Assembly (NCBI GenBank): GCA_029938185.1
Contig: JAOZVK010000122.1
Coordinates: 1-12,023, forward strand
Direction: 5' to 3'
DNA length: 12,023 nt
From: Bacteroidales bacterium
GTDB taxonomy: Bacteria > Bacteroidota > Bacteroidia > Bacteroidales > JAOZVK01
Below are positions 4,403 through 11,955 of this stretch, piece by piece (position 1 is the first letter of the stretch; each line of letters starts with the position of its first letter). Below the pieces are notes generated by a model that worked only from the letters and a program-made list of their open reading frames with translations, searched no databases and was not told the origin of the DNA. The position numbers were made by a program, and so were the translations under genes.

Positions 4403-7162
4403 ATGAAATTAAAAATAGTTTTAATATATTCAATATTAGTATTTAATACAGTCTTATATAGTACTAATAATTCGTCTGTTAGTGGAAATAATAGATTTTT
4501 GGCTGTAAATAAATATGATAAAAATAAACAAACAAATATTATAAATATTTATGACATACATACAAAGACTTGGCTACATTCATTAGAATTAAAAAATCCA
4601 TTGGATAAAGAAATTGAAGAAGTTAAAATAAGTTATGATGGAAAATCATTATATGCAAGAATAAATAAGAATTATACAATCTGGAATCTTCAATCTGGGA
4701 CAGTTGTATGTGAGTTAAATAGTGTTGATAAAATAATATTTACATATAAGGAAACATTTTTTCTTGTGTATAAATCGGGAACTTTAGAGGCTTTTAATTG
4801 TTTTACAGGTAATAAAGTAAGAGCGTACAAAGTACCTCGTAGCAAAATAAACAATATATTTATTAGTCCTTTAGATAAATTTATTGTTGCTAAAACTGAT
4901 GATAATAATATTATAATTTGGAGACCCTTATATTCCGATATTTATAAAGTATATAAATCAAAGCACATAAATTTTAATAAAAATGGTAGACTTTTTTCAG
5001 TTATACGAAAAGAAAATAATACAACAATTATTGAGTCATTTACTGCACCATCGTTGAAAAAAGTGCAAAAAATATATTGTGATAAATTAATAACACAAAA
5101 AAGCAAAAAAAAAGAAAAAATAGTAATAGAAAAATCTGGTTTTGACAAACATGCAAGATTTGCTGCTATTACAACAATTGATAAATCTAATAATACAAAT
5201 GTTTATATTATTGATATTAAAAAAGGTAATATTCTTGATGTTATTAAAAGTAAATCATTTTCTCAGAAAATAAATATGTTTCCATTTTATTTTGTAAAGA
5301 ACAATGTTATTATTCTAAAAGCTAACGATTTATCTGCAGCGGCATTTAATTTTTCTTCAAAAAAATTTGTAAAAGCTCTATATTATGAATTTAAATTTAG
5401 ATTTAGAGAAAAAAAAATAAAAGTAGAAAAACAAATAGAGCAATTTATTGTAAGTGATAACAGAAAATTTATTTCATTGCAATATAGTAAAAAAGAAAAA
5501 AATATTCTATATTTGAAACATGCCTATTCGCCCGAAGAAAAATATAAATTTAATAATACCGAATTTTTATCTTTTTCAAATGATAACAAGTATATATTTA
5601 TTAGACAAAAAGATAAAATTGGAATAATCAGAACGTCAGAAATTGATAGGTTTAGAAATAAACCAAGAATATTATATATGGAGGATAGACTGTGGAAACC
5701 ACAAAAAGAAAAAGTTGTAGAAAAAGATGCAAAAGCACCCAAAGGTTACAAATATATACCAATAAAAAAATTTAGACATGTAAGTACATTAACCGATGAG
5801 TCAATATTAAAACTTAAAATAAAAACAGTTGAACTGGACGGCGATTCAACTGGTATACAAGTACATTTGATAGACACCAATGGTGTATATTATTATGGAG
5901 CAGACAAAAGAGCATGGAGACATATTTGGAAAAATCTGAAACTGAAATCACCTTCAGGTAAGTTTAGCAATATTACTGATTTTAAAGTAAGCGAAACAAG
6001 AGATAACAATGATATTCCTATAAATATGTCAATAATAATGGATCATAGTGGTTCAATGGGAACTGATAGGTGTCTAATACTTCAAAATGCAGTAGAATCA
6101 TTTATGAAACACAAAAAAACAAGTGATGCTTTGGCGGTTGTAAAGTACGATTATAGAACCAGAGTTGATGTAAAACTAAATAAAAATTTAGGATATTTGC
6201 TTTCAAATCTTGGAAAAATTGGAGATAAAGAATTTGGAAGTAGTACATCAATGCTTGATGCTACCAATTTAGGAACATCATTATTGCTTGGTACAGATTT
6301 GGCACATAAGCGAAATGTTATTTTAGTAACAGATGGTCAAGAAAATAGCTCATTTACACCCAAAAATAGAGTAATAATAAATGCTCTAAAAAATAATGTT
6401 AATATTACAACAATAGGTTTTGGCAAAAATATTAGCGAATATTATCTCAAAACATTAGCATACAACACGCAAGGAAGTTTTTACCATATTTATAATCGTA
6501 AAGATTTTAATTGGTTGCTTGATGATATTTATAAAAAAATGAGAAACTATTACACAATTAGATTTAAAACTACAGAAACAGGACGATTTACATCTTTAAT
6601 AGAAATAGGTAATAAAAAAAGTACAGATACACTCATAACAGTTTTCGATAGAAAAAAAATAGACCTTGATGAAGTCGATGATTATGATAATAAGATATTT
6701 AATATAAGCATAGCTACAAAAGAATATAAAAAATTATCAAGGTCGGACAAAAAAAAATTTAATTATTTAAAAAAGAAAGAAAAGAAAAAGGCAAGTGTAG
6801 ATATTTTAAAAGAATTTAGTAAACTGAAATTTCCAGATATTAAATTTATTTTCAATAAAACAATAATTGTTAAAAAAACGGATAAAGAATTAATAAATGT
6901 TGTAAAGTTTATGCGTAAATATCCTTTTATTAATGTAGAAATTCAAGGACATACGGATGACGTTGGTGAAAATATTGATAATCAAGATTTATCTGAAAGA
7001 AGAGCCAAAAAAGTTAGAAGTGTAATGATTAGAAGGTATAAAATAAAAGGAAAAAGACTTAGAGCTGTTGGCTTTGGCGAAAAACGCTCAATTGCCACAA
7101 ATAAAACTAAAAAAGGACGTTCTTTGAATAGAAGAGTGGAGTTTCATATTATTAATAAATAA
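4403..7162 (+). CDS. Secreted beta-propeller, vWA and OmpA C-terminal domain protein
   Basis: The first 20 or so residues form a signal peptide without a lipobox. Residues about 30-430 are made of repeated beta strands with W-N-L, I-W-R and F-S-N-D motifs, typical of a WD40/TolB-like propeller. A vWA domain covers about 540-735 with a full MIDAS: D-H-S-G-S (Asp547, Ser549, Ser551), Thr615 and Asp644 in V-T-D-G-Q. A lysine-rich linker (about 765-805) leads to an OmpA C-terminal domain (about 815-919) with Asp852 in G-H-T-D and Arg867 in S-E-R-R, the pair that binds diaminopimelate in peptidoglycan. The protein is therefore probably anchored to peptidoglycan and presents a metal-dependent binding domain. 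Propeller plus OmpA recalls TolB-Pal and PorE of the type IX secretion system, but the central vWA makes it distinct. The partner is unknown. It stands alone, divergent from rpe, with 160 AT-rich bases before mdh. Confidence 0.85.
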   Translation: MKLKIVLIYSILVFNTVLYSTNNSSVSGNNRFLAVNKYDKNKQTNIINIYDIHTKTWLHSLELKNPLDKEIEEVKISYDGKSLYARINKNYTIWNLQSGTVVCELNSVDKIIFTYKETFFLVYKSGTLEAFNCFTGNKVRAYKVPRSKINNIFISPLDKFIVAKTDDNNIIIWRPLYSDIYKVYKSKHINFNKNGRLFSVIRKENNTTIIESFTAPSLKKVQKIYCDKLITQKSKKKEKIVIEKSGFDKHARFAAITTIDKSNNTNVYIIDIKKGNILDVIKSKSFSQKINMFPFYFVKNNVIILKANDLSAAAFNFSSKKFVKALYYEFKFRFREKKIKVEKQIEQFIVSDNRKFISLQYSKKEKNILYLKHAYSPEEKYKFNNTEFLSFSNDNKYIFIRQKDKIGIIRTSEIDRFRNKPRILYMEDRLWKPQKEKVVEKDAKAPKGYKYIPIKKFRHVSTLTDESILKLKIKTVELDGDSTGIQVHLIDTNGVYYYGADKRAWRHIWKNLKLKSPSGKFSNITDFKVSETRDNNDIPINMSIIMDHSGSMGTDRCLILQNAVESFMKHKKTSDALAVVKYDYRTRVDVKLNKNLGYLLSNLGKIGDKEFGSSTSMLDATNLGTSLLLGTDLAHKRNVILVTDGQENSSFTPKNRVIINALKNNVNITTIGFGKNISEYYLKTLAYNTQGSFYHIYNRKDFNWLLDDIYKKMRNYYTIRFKTTETGRFTSLIEIGNKKSTDTLITVFDRKKIDLDEVDDYDNKIFNISIATKEYKKLSRSDKKKFNYLKKKEKKKASVDILKEFSKLKFPDIKFIFNKTIIVKKTDKELINVVKFMRKYPFINVEIQGHTDDVGENIDNQDLSERRAKKVRSVMIRRYKIKGKRLRAVGFGEKRSIATNKTKKGRSLNRRVEFHIINK

Positions 7163-7248
7163 AATTATAAATACGTACTTAATTAATGATAATTTGATTA
7201 TTCGTTGATAGTTAATATATAATTATTTTATATATGTTGTTTAATAAA

Positions 7249-7279
7249 TTTGATTATACTTAATTTTAGATTAATTTTG
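7249..7279 (+). promoter_or_regulatory. mdh promoter (Bacteroidota type)
   Basis: TTTG at 7249-7252 and TAATTTTG at 7272-7279 are separated by exactly 19 bases and match the Bacteroidetes consensus TTTG, 19-21 bp, TAnnTTTG for the primary sigma factor. Transcription would begin about 40 bases before the mdh ATG. Confidence 0.7.
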
Positions 7280-7325
7280 CGAAATAATTTAAGTATAATT
7301 GATATTAAATATTAATAAAAAAATT

Positions 7326-8264
7326 ATGGATAGAATAACTGTTATAGGTGCAGGTAATGTAGGCGCAACTGTGGCAAATGTTGTAGCACACAAAAACTTA
7401 GCCGATGAAGTTGTATTAATTGATATAAAAAAAGGAGTAGCCGAAGGTAAAGCCCTTGATATTTGGCAGTCATCGTCAATAAACGATTTTAATACAAAAG
7501 TAGTAGGGGTTACAAATGATTACACAAAAACAAAAAATTCTGGGATAATTGTTATTACATCAGGACTACCAAGAAAACCTGGCATGTCTCGTGATGATTT
7601 AATAAAAATAAATGCAAATATTGTAAAAGATGTTACAGAAAAAGCATTAGAACACTCGCCTGATGCAATAATAATAGTTGTAGCAAACCCATTAGATGTA
7701 ATGACATATACTGCATATTTAACATCAAAAAAGACATCTCAAAAAGTTTTTGGAATGGCAGGTATTTTAGATACAGCGCGCTATAGTGCATTTATTGCCG
7801 AAGCGTTAGATGTATCTCCAAGGTCTGTAAATGCATTATTATTAGGAGGTCATGGCGATACAATGGTGCCATTGCCAGGACATACAACAGTTGGTGGTGT
7901 ATCTTTGTCTGAATTGTTAGACAAAGAAAAAATTGACCAAATAGTTGAAAGAACAAAAACAGGTGGTGGAGAACTTGTAGCCTTAATGGGAACCTCGGCA
8001 TGGTATGCACCAGGAGCTGCTGCTGCATTAATGGTTGAAGCAATTGTAGAAAATCAACGAAAAGCACTTCCTGTATGTGCATATCTTGATGGCGAATATG
8101 GACAAAAAGATGTTTACTTAGGAGTTCCTGTTGTTCTTGGGAAAAATGGTATTGAAAAAATTATTGAAATGGATTTAAACAATGAAGAAAAAAAATTACT
8201 TGAAACTTCAGCTAATTCAGTTAAAAAAATAATGTCTGTTTTAGACGATTTAAAATTATTTTAG
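7326..8264 (+). CDS. mdh: Malate dehydrogenase
   Basis: It oxidises malate to oxaloacetate with NAD+ in the TCA cycle. With the ATG at 7326 the protein has 312 residues, normal for the LDH-like MDH group. G-A-G-N-V-G (8-13) is the Rossmann loop and Asp33 after beta-2 points to NAD rather than NADP. R-K-P-G-M-S-R holds the substrate arginines Arg83 and Arg89, which favour malate over lactate. The catalytic pair is Asp149 in L-D-T-A-R, with Arg152, and His176 in G-G-H-G-D. The open frame reaches a TTG at 7299, adding nine residues before the M-D-R-I-T-V-I-G-A-G start; I prefer the ATG because the Rossmann strand then begins at residue 4 as usual. A consensus promoter precedes the gene and a strong terminator follows, so it is probably its own transcription unit despite secDF behind it. 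Confidence 0.97.
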   Translation: MDRITVIGAGNVGATVANVVAHKNLADEVVLIDIKKGVAEGKALDIWQSSSINDFNTKVVGVTNDYTKTKNSGIIVITSGLPRKPGMSRDDLIKINANIVKDVTEKALEHSPDAIIIVVANPLDVMTYTAYLTSKKTSQKVFGMAGILDTARYSAFIAEALDVSPRSVNALLLGGHGDTMVPLPGHTTVGGVSLSELLDKEKIDQIVERTKTGGGELVALMGTSAWYAPGAAAALMVEAIVENQRKALPVCAYLDGEYGQKDVYLGVPVVLGKNGIEKIIEMDLNNEEKKLLETSANSVKKIMSVLDDLKLF

Positions 8265-8288
8265 TAAAAGAATGTATTCTTTTTATTT

Positions 8289-8321
8289 CTGCTTTAACTT
8301 ATAAGTTAAAGCAGTTTTTTT
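8289..8321 (+). terminator. mdh terminator
   Basis: CTGCTTTAACTTA (8289-8301) and TAAGTTAAAGCAG (8302-8314) form a perfect 26-bp palindrome followed by seven T residues, 24 bases after the mdh stop. This is the clearest intrinsic terminator of the window. Confidence 0.9.
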
Positions 8322-8337
8322 GTAAAAAAAAGTGTAT

Positions 8338-8366
8338 AAAGTATATTTATGCATTAAATATACTTT
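8338..8366. repeat. Perfect 12-bp inverted repeat
   Basis: AAAGTATATTTA (8338-8349) and TAAATATACTTT (8355-8366) flank the five-base loop TGCAT. It lies behind the mdh terminator and overlaps the start of the repeat-A-related sequence at 8364. It may be a second terminator or a protein-binding site; no long T run follows. Confidence 0.6.
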
Positions 8367-8442
8367 CACTATTTAATCAACTGTAACTCAACAGCAATAA
8401 AAATATTTATGCATAAGCAACATAAAAAGGCTCGAATAGTCT
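8364..8442 (-). repeat. Degenerate intergenic repeat related to 3509-3588
   Basis: TTTCAC-TATTTAATCA, 19 variable bases, then AAAAATATTTATGC match 3509-3558. The following ATGCATAAGC and GGCTCGAATAGTC parts (8409-8442) correspond to the A- arm and core, with substitutions and one inserted base, so the core hairpin is broken. Confidence 0.6.
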
Positions 8443-8500
8443 AAAAAATATTCATTTATAAAAAATAATGTATTTATTTTTAATATAATTGAAAAAAATA

Positions 8501-8508
8501 TACATTTG
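8501..8508 (+). promoter_or_regulatory. Possible -7 element of secDF
   Basis: TACATTTG matches TAnnTTTG and lies 65 bases before the secDF ATG. At the 19-bp distance only TTTT (8478-8481) is found in place of TTTG. As the mdh terminator is strong, secDF needs a promoter here and this is the best candidate. Confidence 0.45.
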
Positions 8509-8572
8509 CAAACTTAAATCAAGAAACAAATAATTAATTAATTCAAATATTATAAAATAAAAATAAGTACAA

Positions 8573-11500
8573 ATGCGCAATAAAGGAGCAATTAGGTTTT
8601 TAGCAATTGCCTTAGCTTTAGTGAGTTTATATCAACTATCATTTACATGGATAACTTATCAAGTAAGAGAAGATGCTAAAGAATATGCAAAAGGTGATAT
8701 TAAAAAAGAAGCGACATATTTAGATTCTATTTCAAATACGGGAGTCTATAACTTCCTGTGGCTTAGGAACTACACTTTTAGAGAATGCCAAGAAAGAGAA
8801 ATCAATTTAGGTTTAGATTTAAAAGGAGGAATGAATGTTACACTTGAAGTTTCAGTGGTAGATTTGATTAGATCTTTATCAAACTATAGTAAAGACCCAA
8901 CATTTTTGAAAGCAATAGAAATGTCTATTGAAAAACAAAAATCAAGTCAAACAGATTTTGTTACCCTATTTGGAGAATCTTTTAAAGAAATAGCACCTAA
9001 TGCAAAATTAGCTTCTATTTTTAATACCATTGAGCTTAAAGACAGAATAAATTACAATTCTACGAACGATGAGGTCTTGGAAATTATCAGAAATGAAACT
9101 AAAGAAGCTATTAGTAACTCATTTAATATATTAAGAAGTAGAATTGACCGTTTTGGTGTAAGTCAGCCAAATATTCAAAAATTAGAGGGAAATTCAGGTA
9201 GAATACTTGTTGAACTTCCTGGTATTAAAGACCCGGAGCGAGTAAGAAAATTATTACAAGGTACTGCTAATCTCGAATTTTGGGAAACATACGATAATAG
9301 AGAAATCTTTGAATTTTTGCGAACAGCAAATGACAAGATTAGAGAAATGGAAAGTGATACAAAAGAGCTTAAAAAAGATACCACTTTAATTATTAAAGAT
9401 ACTACTTTAATAGTTAAAGATAGTACTAAAACAGTTAAAGATTCATCAAATGTTAATCTAATTACTGACAATACCAAAGATTCAAGTAATGTGTTAGTTA
9501 AAGAAATAAATAAAGATACATCAAAAACCGAACTTGTTGACAACAGCCTTGAAGAATTTAATAAGCAAAACCCTTTATTTTCAGTTTTAAAACCAAGTAC
9601 AACAAATGATGGTAAGTTAATGGCTGGAGCCACAGTTGGTACATCGCATTACAGAGATACAGCAAAAGTAAACAGATATCTAAAATTGAAGCAAGTTAAA
9701 TCTATATTACCAAGAGATTTAAAACTATTATGGGAAGTAAAACCTATTGACTATAAAAAAGATGAAGTACCACTTGAGTATTTTGAAACTCAATATCAAT
9801 TAATTGCAATAAAAGTTACAAACAGAGATGGTTTGCCAGCATTAGGAGGTGAAGTTATTACAGATGCAAGAGCCGAGTTTGCACAAAATCAAGCAAGTTC
9901 TGAAGTATCAATGGCAATGGACTCCGAAGGAGCAAAAATATGGGCAAGAATAACAAAAGAAAATGTTGGAAGACAGGTAGCAATTGTTCTTGACAATTAT
10001 GTTTATTCAGCACCAAATGTAAATGGAGAAATCAAAGGTGGACGCTCATCAATTACAGGTAACTTTACTATTGCTGAGGCAAAAGACCTTGCAAACATTC
10101 TAAAATCAGGTAAACTTCCTGCACCTGCAATTATTATTGAAGAAGAAATAGTCGGTCCATCATTAGGTCAAGAAGCTATTGATTCTGGATTAATATCGTT
10201 TGTACTTGCATTTATTGTCATATTAATTTATATGATTTTCTATTATAAAACAGCAGGTATTGTTGCAGATAGTGCACTTATTGCTAATCTGTTCTTTATA
10301 TTTGGAGTACTTGCATCGCTTGGAGCAACTTTAACTTTACCTGGTATTGCTGGTATAGTACTTACAATTGGTATGTCAGTTGATGCTAATGTTCTTATAT
10401 ACGAACGTATACGTGAAGAATTAAAATTAGGAAAAGGACTAAAACTTGCAATATCCGATGGATACAAACATGCATATTCAGCAATTATTGATGCCAATGT
10501 TACTACATTATTAACAAGTGTTGTGTTGTATGTATTTGGACATGGACCAATCAAAGGTTTTGCAACTACATTATTTATTGGTATTGTAACATCATTGTTT
10601 TCTGCTATCTTTATTACAAGATTAGTCTTTATATTTTTCTTAGATAAAAATATAAATGTCAGTTTTGCTACCAAATTTACTGAAGATGCTTTCAAAAATA
10701 TGAAAATAAAATTTATAGAAAAAAGAAAAATTTTCTATGTAATTTCTGGTGTCGTTATAGTACTGGGTATTGGCTCACTTATTTTTAGAGGTTTAAATCA
10801 AGGTGTTGATTTCAAAGGAGGACGTTCATACACTGTAAGATTTAAACAAGAAGTAAAAACTCAGGATATCGCAGATAAACTAAAAGTAGTATATGGTGAA
10901 TCGCCTGAGGTTAAAACATTTGGACAATCAAATCAAGTAAAAATAACTACAAAATATCTTATTGACCTAAAAGAAACAAATACTGATAGTATAGTTGAAA
11001 CTAAACTTTATGAAGGATTATTACCATTAATTGGTGCCGATGTTAGTATTGATAAATTCTTGTCAGATTATAAGATGAGTTCTCAAACAGTAGGACCAAC
11101 AATAGCTGATGATATTAAGATTGCTGCAGTTTGGTCAATTATTTTCTCATTGATTATTATGTTCCTATATATATTTATGAGATTCAAAAACTGGCAATTT
11201 GGAGTAGGAGCAATAGTTGCATTAACACATGATGTTCTTTTTGTTCTTGGGTTATTTTCATTATTGTATGGAGTAATGCCATTCTCTATGGAAATTGGAC
11301 AAGCATTTATAGCTGCAATATTAACTGTTATTGGTTATTCGCTTAACGATACTGTTGTTGTATTCGATAGAATACGTGAGTATCTAAATGATTTCAGAAA
11401 GAAAGATAAAATAGAAGTATATAATTCGGCATTAAACAGTACTATTAGTAGAACATTTAGCACATCATTGAGTACATTCTTTGTATTACTTGCAATATTT

Positions 11501-11701
11501 ATTTTTGGGGGTGAAGTTATTAGAGGATTTACATTTGCTTTACTAGTTGGTGTTGTTGTTGGTACATATTCATCTCTATTTATTGCTACTCCAGTTGTGT
11601 TTGATACAATAAAGAAAACAGAAACAGTAGTAAAAAAAGGTTCTAATAGAGAATATAAAGGTGGCAAGAAAAAAGATAAAAATAAAAAGAAAGAAAGCTA
11701 A
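8573..11701 (+). CDS. secDF: SecD-SecF fusion, protein export subunit
   Basis: SecDF uses the proton motive force to pull exported proteins through SecYEG. The 1042 residues hold both halves in one chain, normal for Bacteroidota. SecD part: first membrane helix about 7-24, G-L-D-L-K-G-G at 80-86, a large periplasmic P1 domain, the G-P-S-L-G-Q entry to the helices near 527, and S-V-D-A-N-V-L-I-Y-E-R-I-R-E-E with Asp604. SecF begins near Met710, with a membrane helix, G-V-D-F-K-G-G at 744-750, V-G-P-T-I-A-D-D near 840 and L-N-D-T-V-V-V-F-D-R-I-R-E with Asp926. Asp604 and Asp926 lie in the conserved helices tied to proton transport. P1 contains a Lys/Asp/Ser/Thr-rich insert (about 260-325) with four 7-residue tandem repeats. 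The C-terminus is a lysine-rich cytoplasmic tail. The last two bases of the TAA stop are the first bases of a repeat A copy. Confidence 0.97.
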   Translation: MRNKGAIRFLAIALALVSLYQLSFTWITYQVREDAKEYAKGDIKKEATYLDSISNTGVYNFLWLRNYTFRECQEREINLGLDLKGGMNVTLEVSVVDLIRSLSNYSKDPTFLKAIEMSIEKQKSSQTDFVTLFGESFKEIAPNAKLASIFNTIELKDRINYNSTNDEVLEIIRNETKEAISNSFNILRSRIDRFGVSQPNIQKLEGNSGRILVELPGIKDPERVRKLLQGTANLEFWETYDNREIFEFLRTANDKIREMESDTKELKKDTTLIIKDTTLIVKDSTKTVKDSSNVNLITDNTKDSSNVLVKEINKDTSKTELVDNSLEEFNKQNPLFSVLKPSTTNDGKLMAGATVGTSHYRDTAKVNRYLKLKQVKSILPRDLKLLWEVKPIDYKKDEVPLEYFETQYQLIAIKVTNRDGLPALGGEVITDARAEFAQNQASSEVSMAMDSEGAKIWARITKENVGRQVAIVLDNYVYSAPNVNGEIKGGRSSITGNFTIAEAKDLANILKSGKLPAPAIIIEEEIVGPSLGQEAIDSGLISFVLAFIVILIYMIFYYKTAGIVADSALIANLFFIFGVLASLGATLTLPGIAGIVLTIGMSVDANVLIYERIREELKLGKGLKLAISDGYKHAYSAIIDANVTTLLTSVVLYVFGHGPIKGFATTLFIGIVTSLFSAIFITRLVFIFFLDKNINVSFATKFTEDAFKNMKIKFIEKRKIFYVISGVVIVLGIGSLIFRGLNQGVDFKGGRSYTVRFKQEVKTQDIADKLKVVYGESPEVKTFGQSNQVKITTKYLIDLKETNTDSIVETKLYEGLLPLIGADVSIDKFLSDYKMSSQTVGPTIADDIKIAAVWSIIFSLIIMFLYIFMRFKNWQFGVGAIVALTHDVLFVLGLFSLLYGVMPFSMEIGQAFIAAILTVIGYSLNDTVVVFDRIREYLNDFRKKDKIEVYNSALNSTISRTFSTSLSTFFVLLAIFIFGGEVIRGFTFALLVGVVVGTYSSLFIATPVVFDTIKKTETVVKKGSNREYKGGKKKDKNKKKES
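9374..9457 (+). repeat. Four 21-bp tandem repeats inside secDF
   Basis: Four successive 21-bp units encode K-D-T-T-L-I-I, K-D-T-T-L-I-V, K-D-S-T-K-T-V and K-D-S-S-N-V-N (residues 268-295). Each begins AAAGAT. The length keeps the reading frame, so unit number could vary without breaking the gene. It sits in the periplasmic P1 part of SecD. Confidence 0.85.
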
Positions 11702-11806
11702 GGTCTTCGACCTATTTAATGCGGCTTACGCATTCTTGGAAATAGCTATCATGTAGATAGTTGCGTTAAAGCAAATGTAGAAAAACTTTTGTAACACTAC
11801 TTATAT
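11700..11806 (+). repeat. 107-bp A-B composite unit, copy 3
   Basis: Repeat A (11700-11733, exact core 11701-11713) begins in the secDF stop codon, and repeat B (11775-11806) begins 75 bases later, the same spacing as in the copies at 984 and 1272. The ends are well conserved and the middle is not. GCTT-ACGCA (in A) can pair with TGCGT-TA-AAGC at 11762-11772. Confidence 0.85.
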
Positions 11807-11842
11807 ATTGCTTTCTCACTTCATTCAATAAAACCTATTTTT

Positions 11843-11882
11843 AAAAAGTTCCAAATTTTATGCAAATTTTGGAACTTTTTTT
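11843..11882. terminator. Terminator downstream of secDF, possibly bidirectional
   Basis: AAAAAGTTCCAAA (11843-11855) pairs perfectly with TTTGGAACTTTTT (11868-11880) around a 12-base loop, with T residues to 11882 on one side and A residues on the other. It lies 142 bases after the secDF stop, behind the composite repeat. Confidence 0.75.
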
Positions 11883-11932
11883 ATATTCAAAAACTAAGCA
11901 ACTTATTTAAAAATGACTATTTTATGAGTTAA

Positions 11933-11955
11933 ATGCCTTTAGGCATGACCTGGTC
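11933..11955. repeat. Two adjacent small palindromes
   Basis: ATGCC-TTTA-GGCAT (11933-11946) is followed directly by GACC-T-GGTC (11947-11955). Both stems are GC-rich compared with the surroundings. No T tail follows, so this is not a typical terminator; it may be another short dispersed repeat or a binding site. Nothing else is recognised from 11883 to the window end. Confidence 0.5.

Noticed and set aside
7299..7325. Longer mdh starting at TTG
   Set aside because: The nine extra residues lie in the AT-rich leader just after the promoter, and the ATG at 7326 puts the Rossmann strand at the usual distance from the start.
7792..8082. Minus-strand ORF within mdh
   Set aside because: It lies opposite catalytic parts of mdh and resembles no recognised protein.
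9175..9633. Minus-strand ORF of 152 codons within secDF
   Set aside because: It is opposite a well-conserved coding frame and its serine/leucine-rich translation mirrors the lysine/aspartate/threonine repeats of SecDF.
10243..10695. Minus-strand ORF within secDF
   Set aside because: It is opposite the conserved membrane helices of SecD and shows no own start context or known motif.
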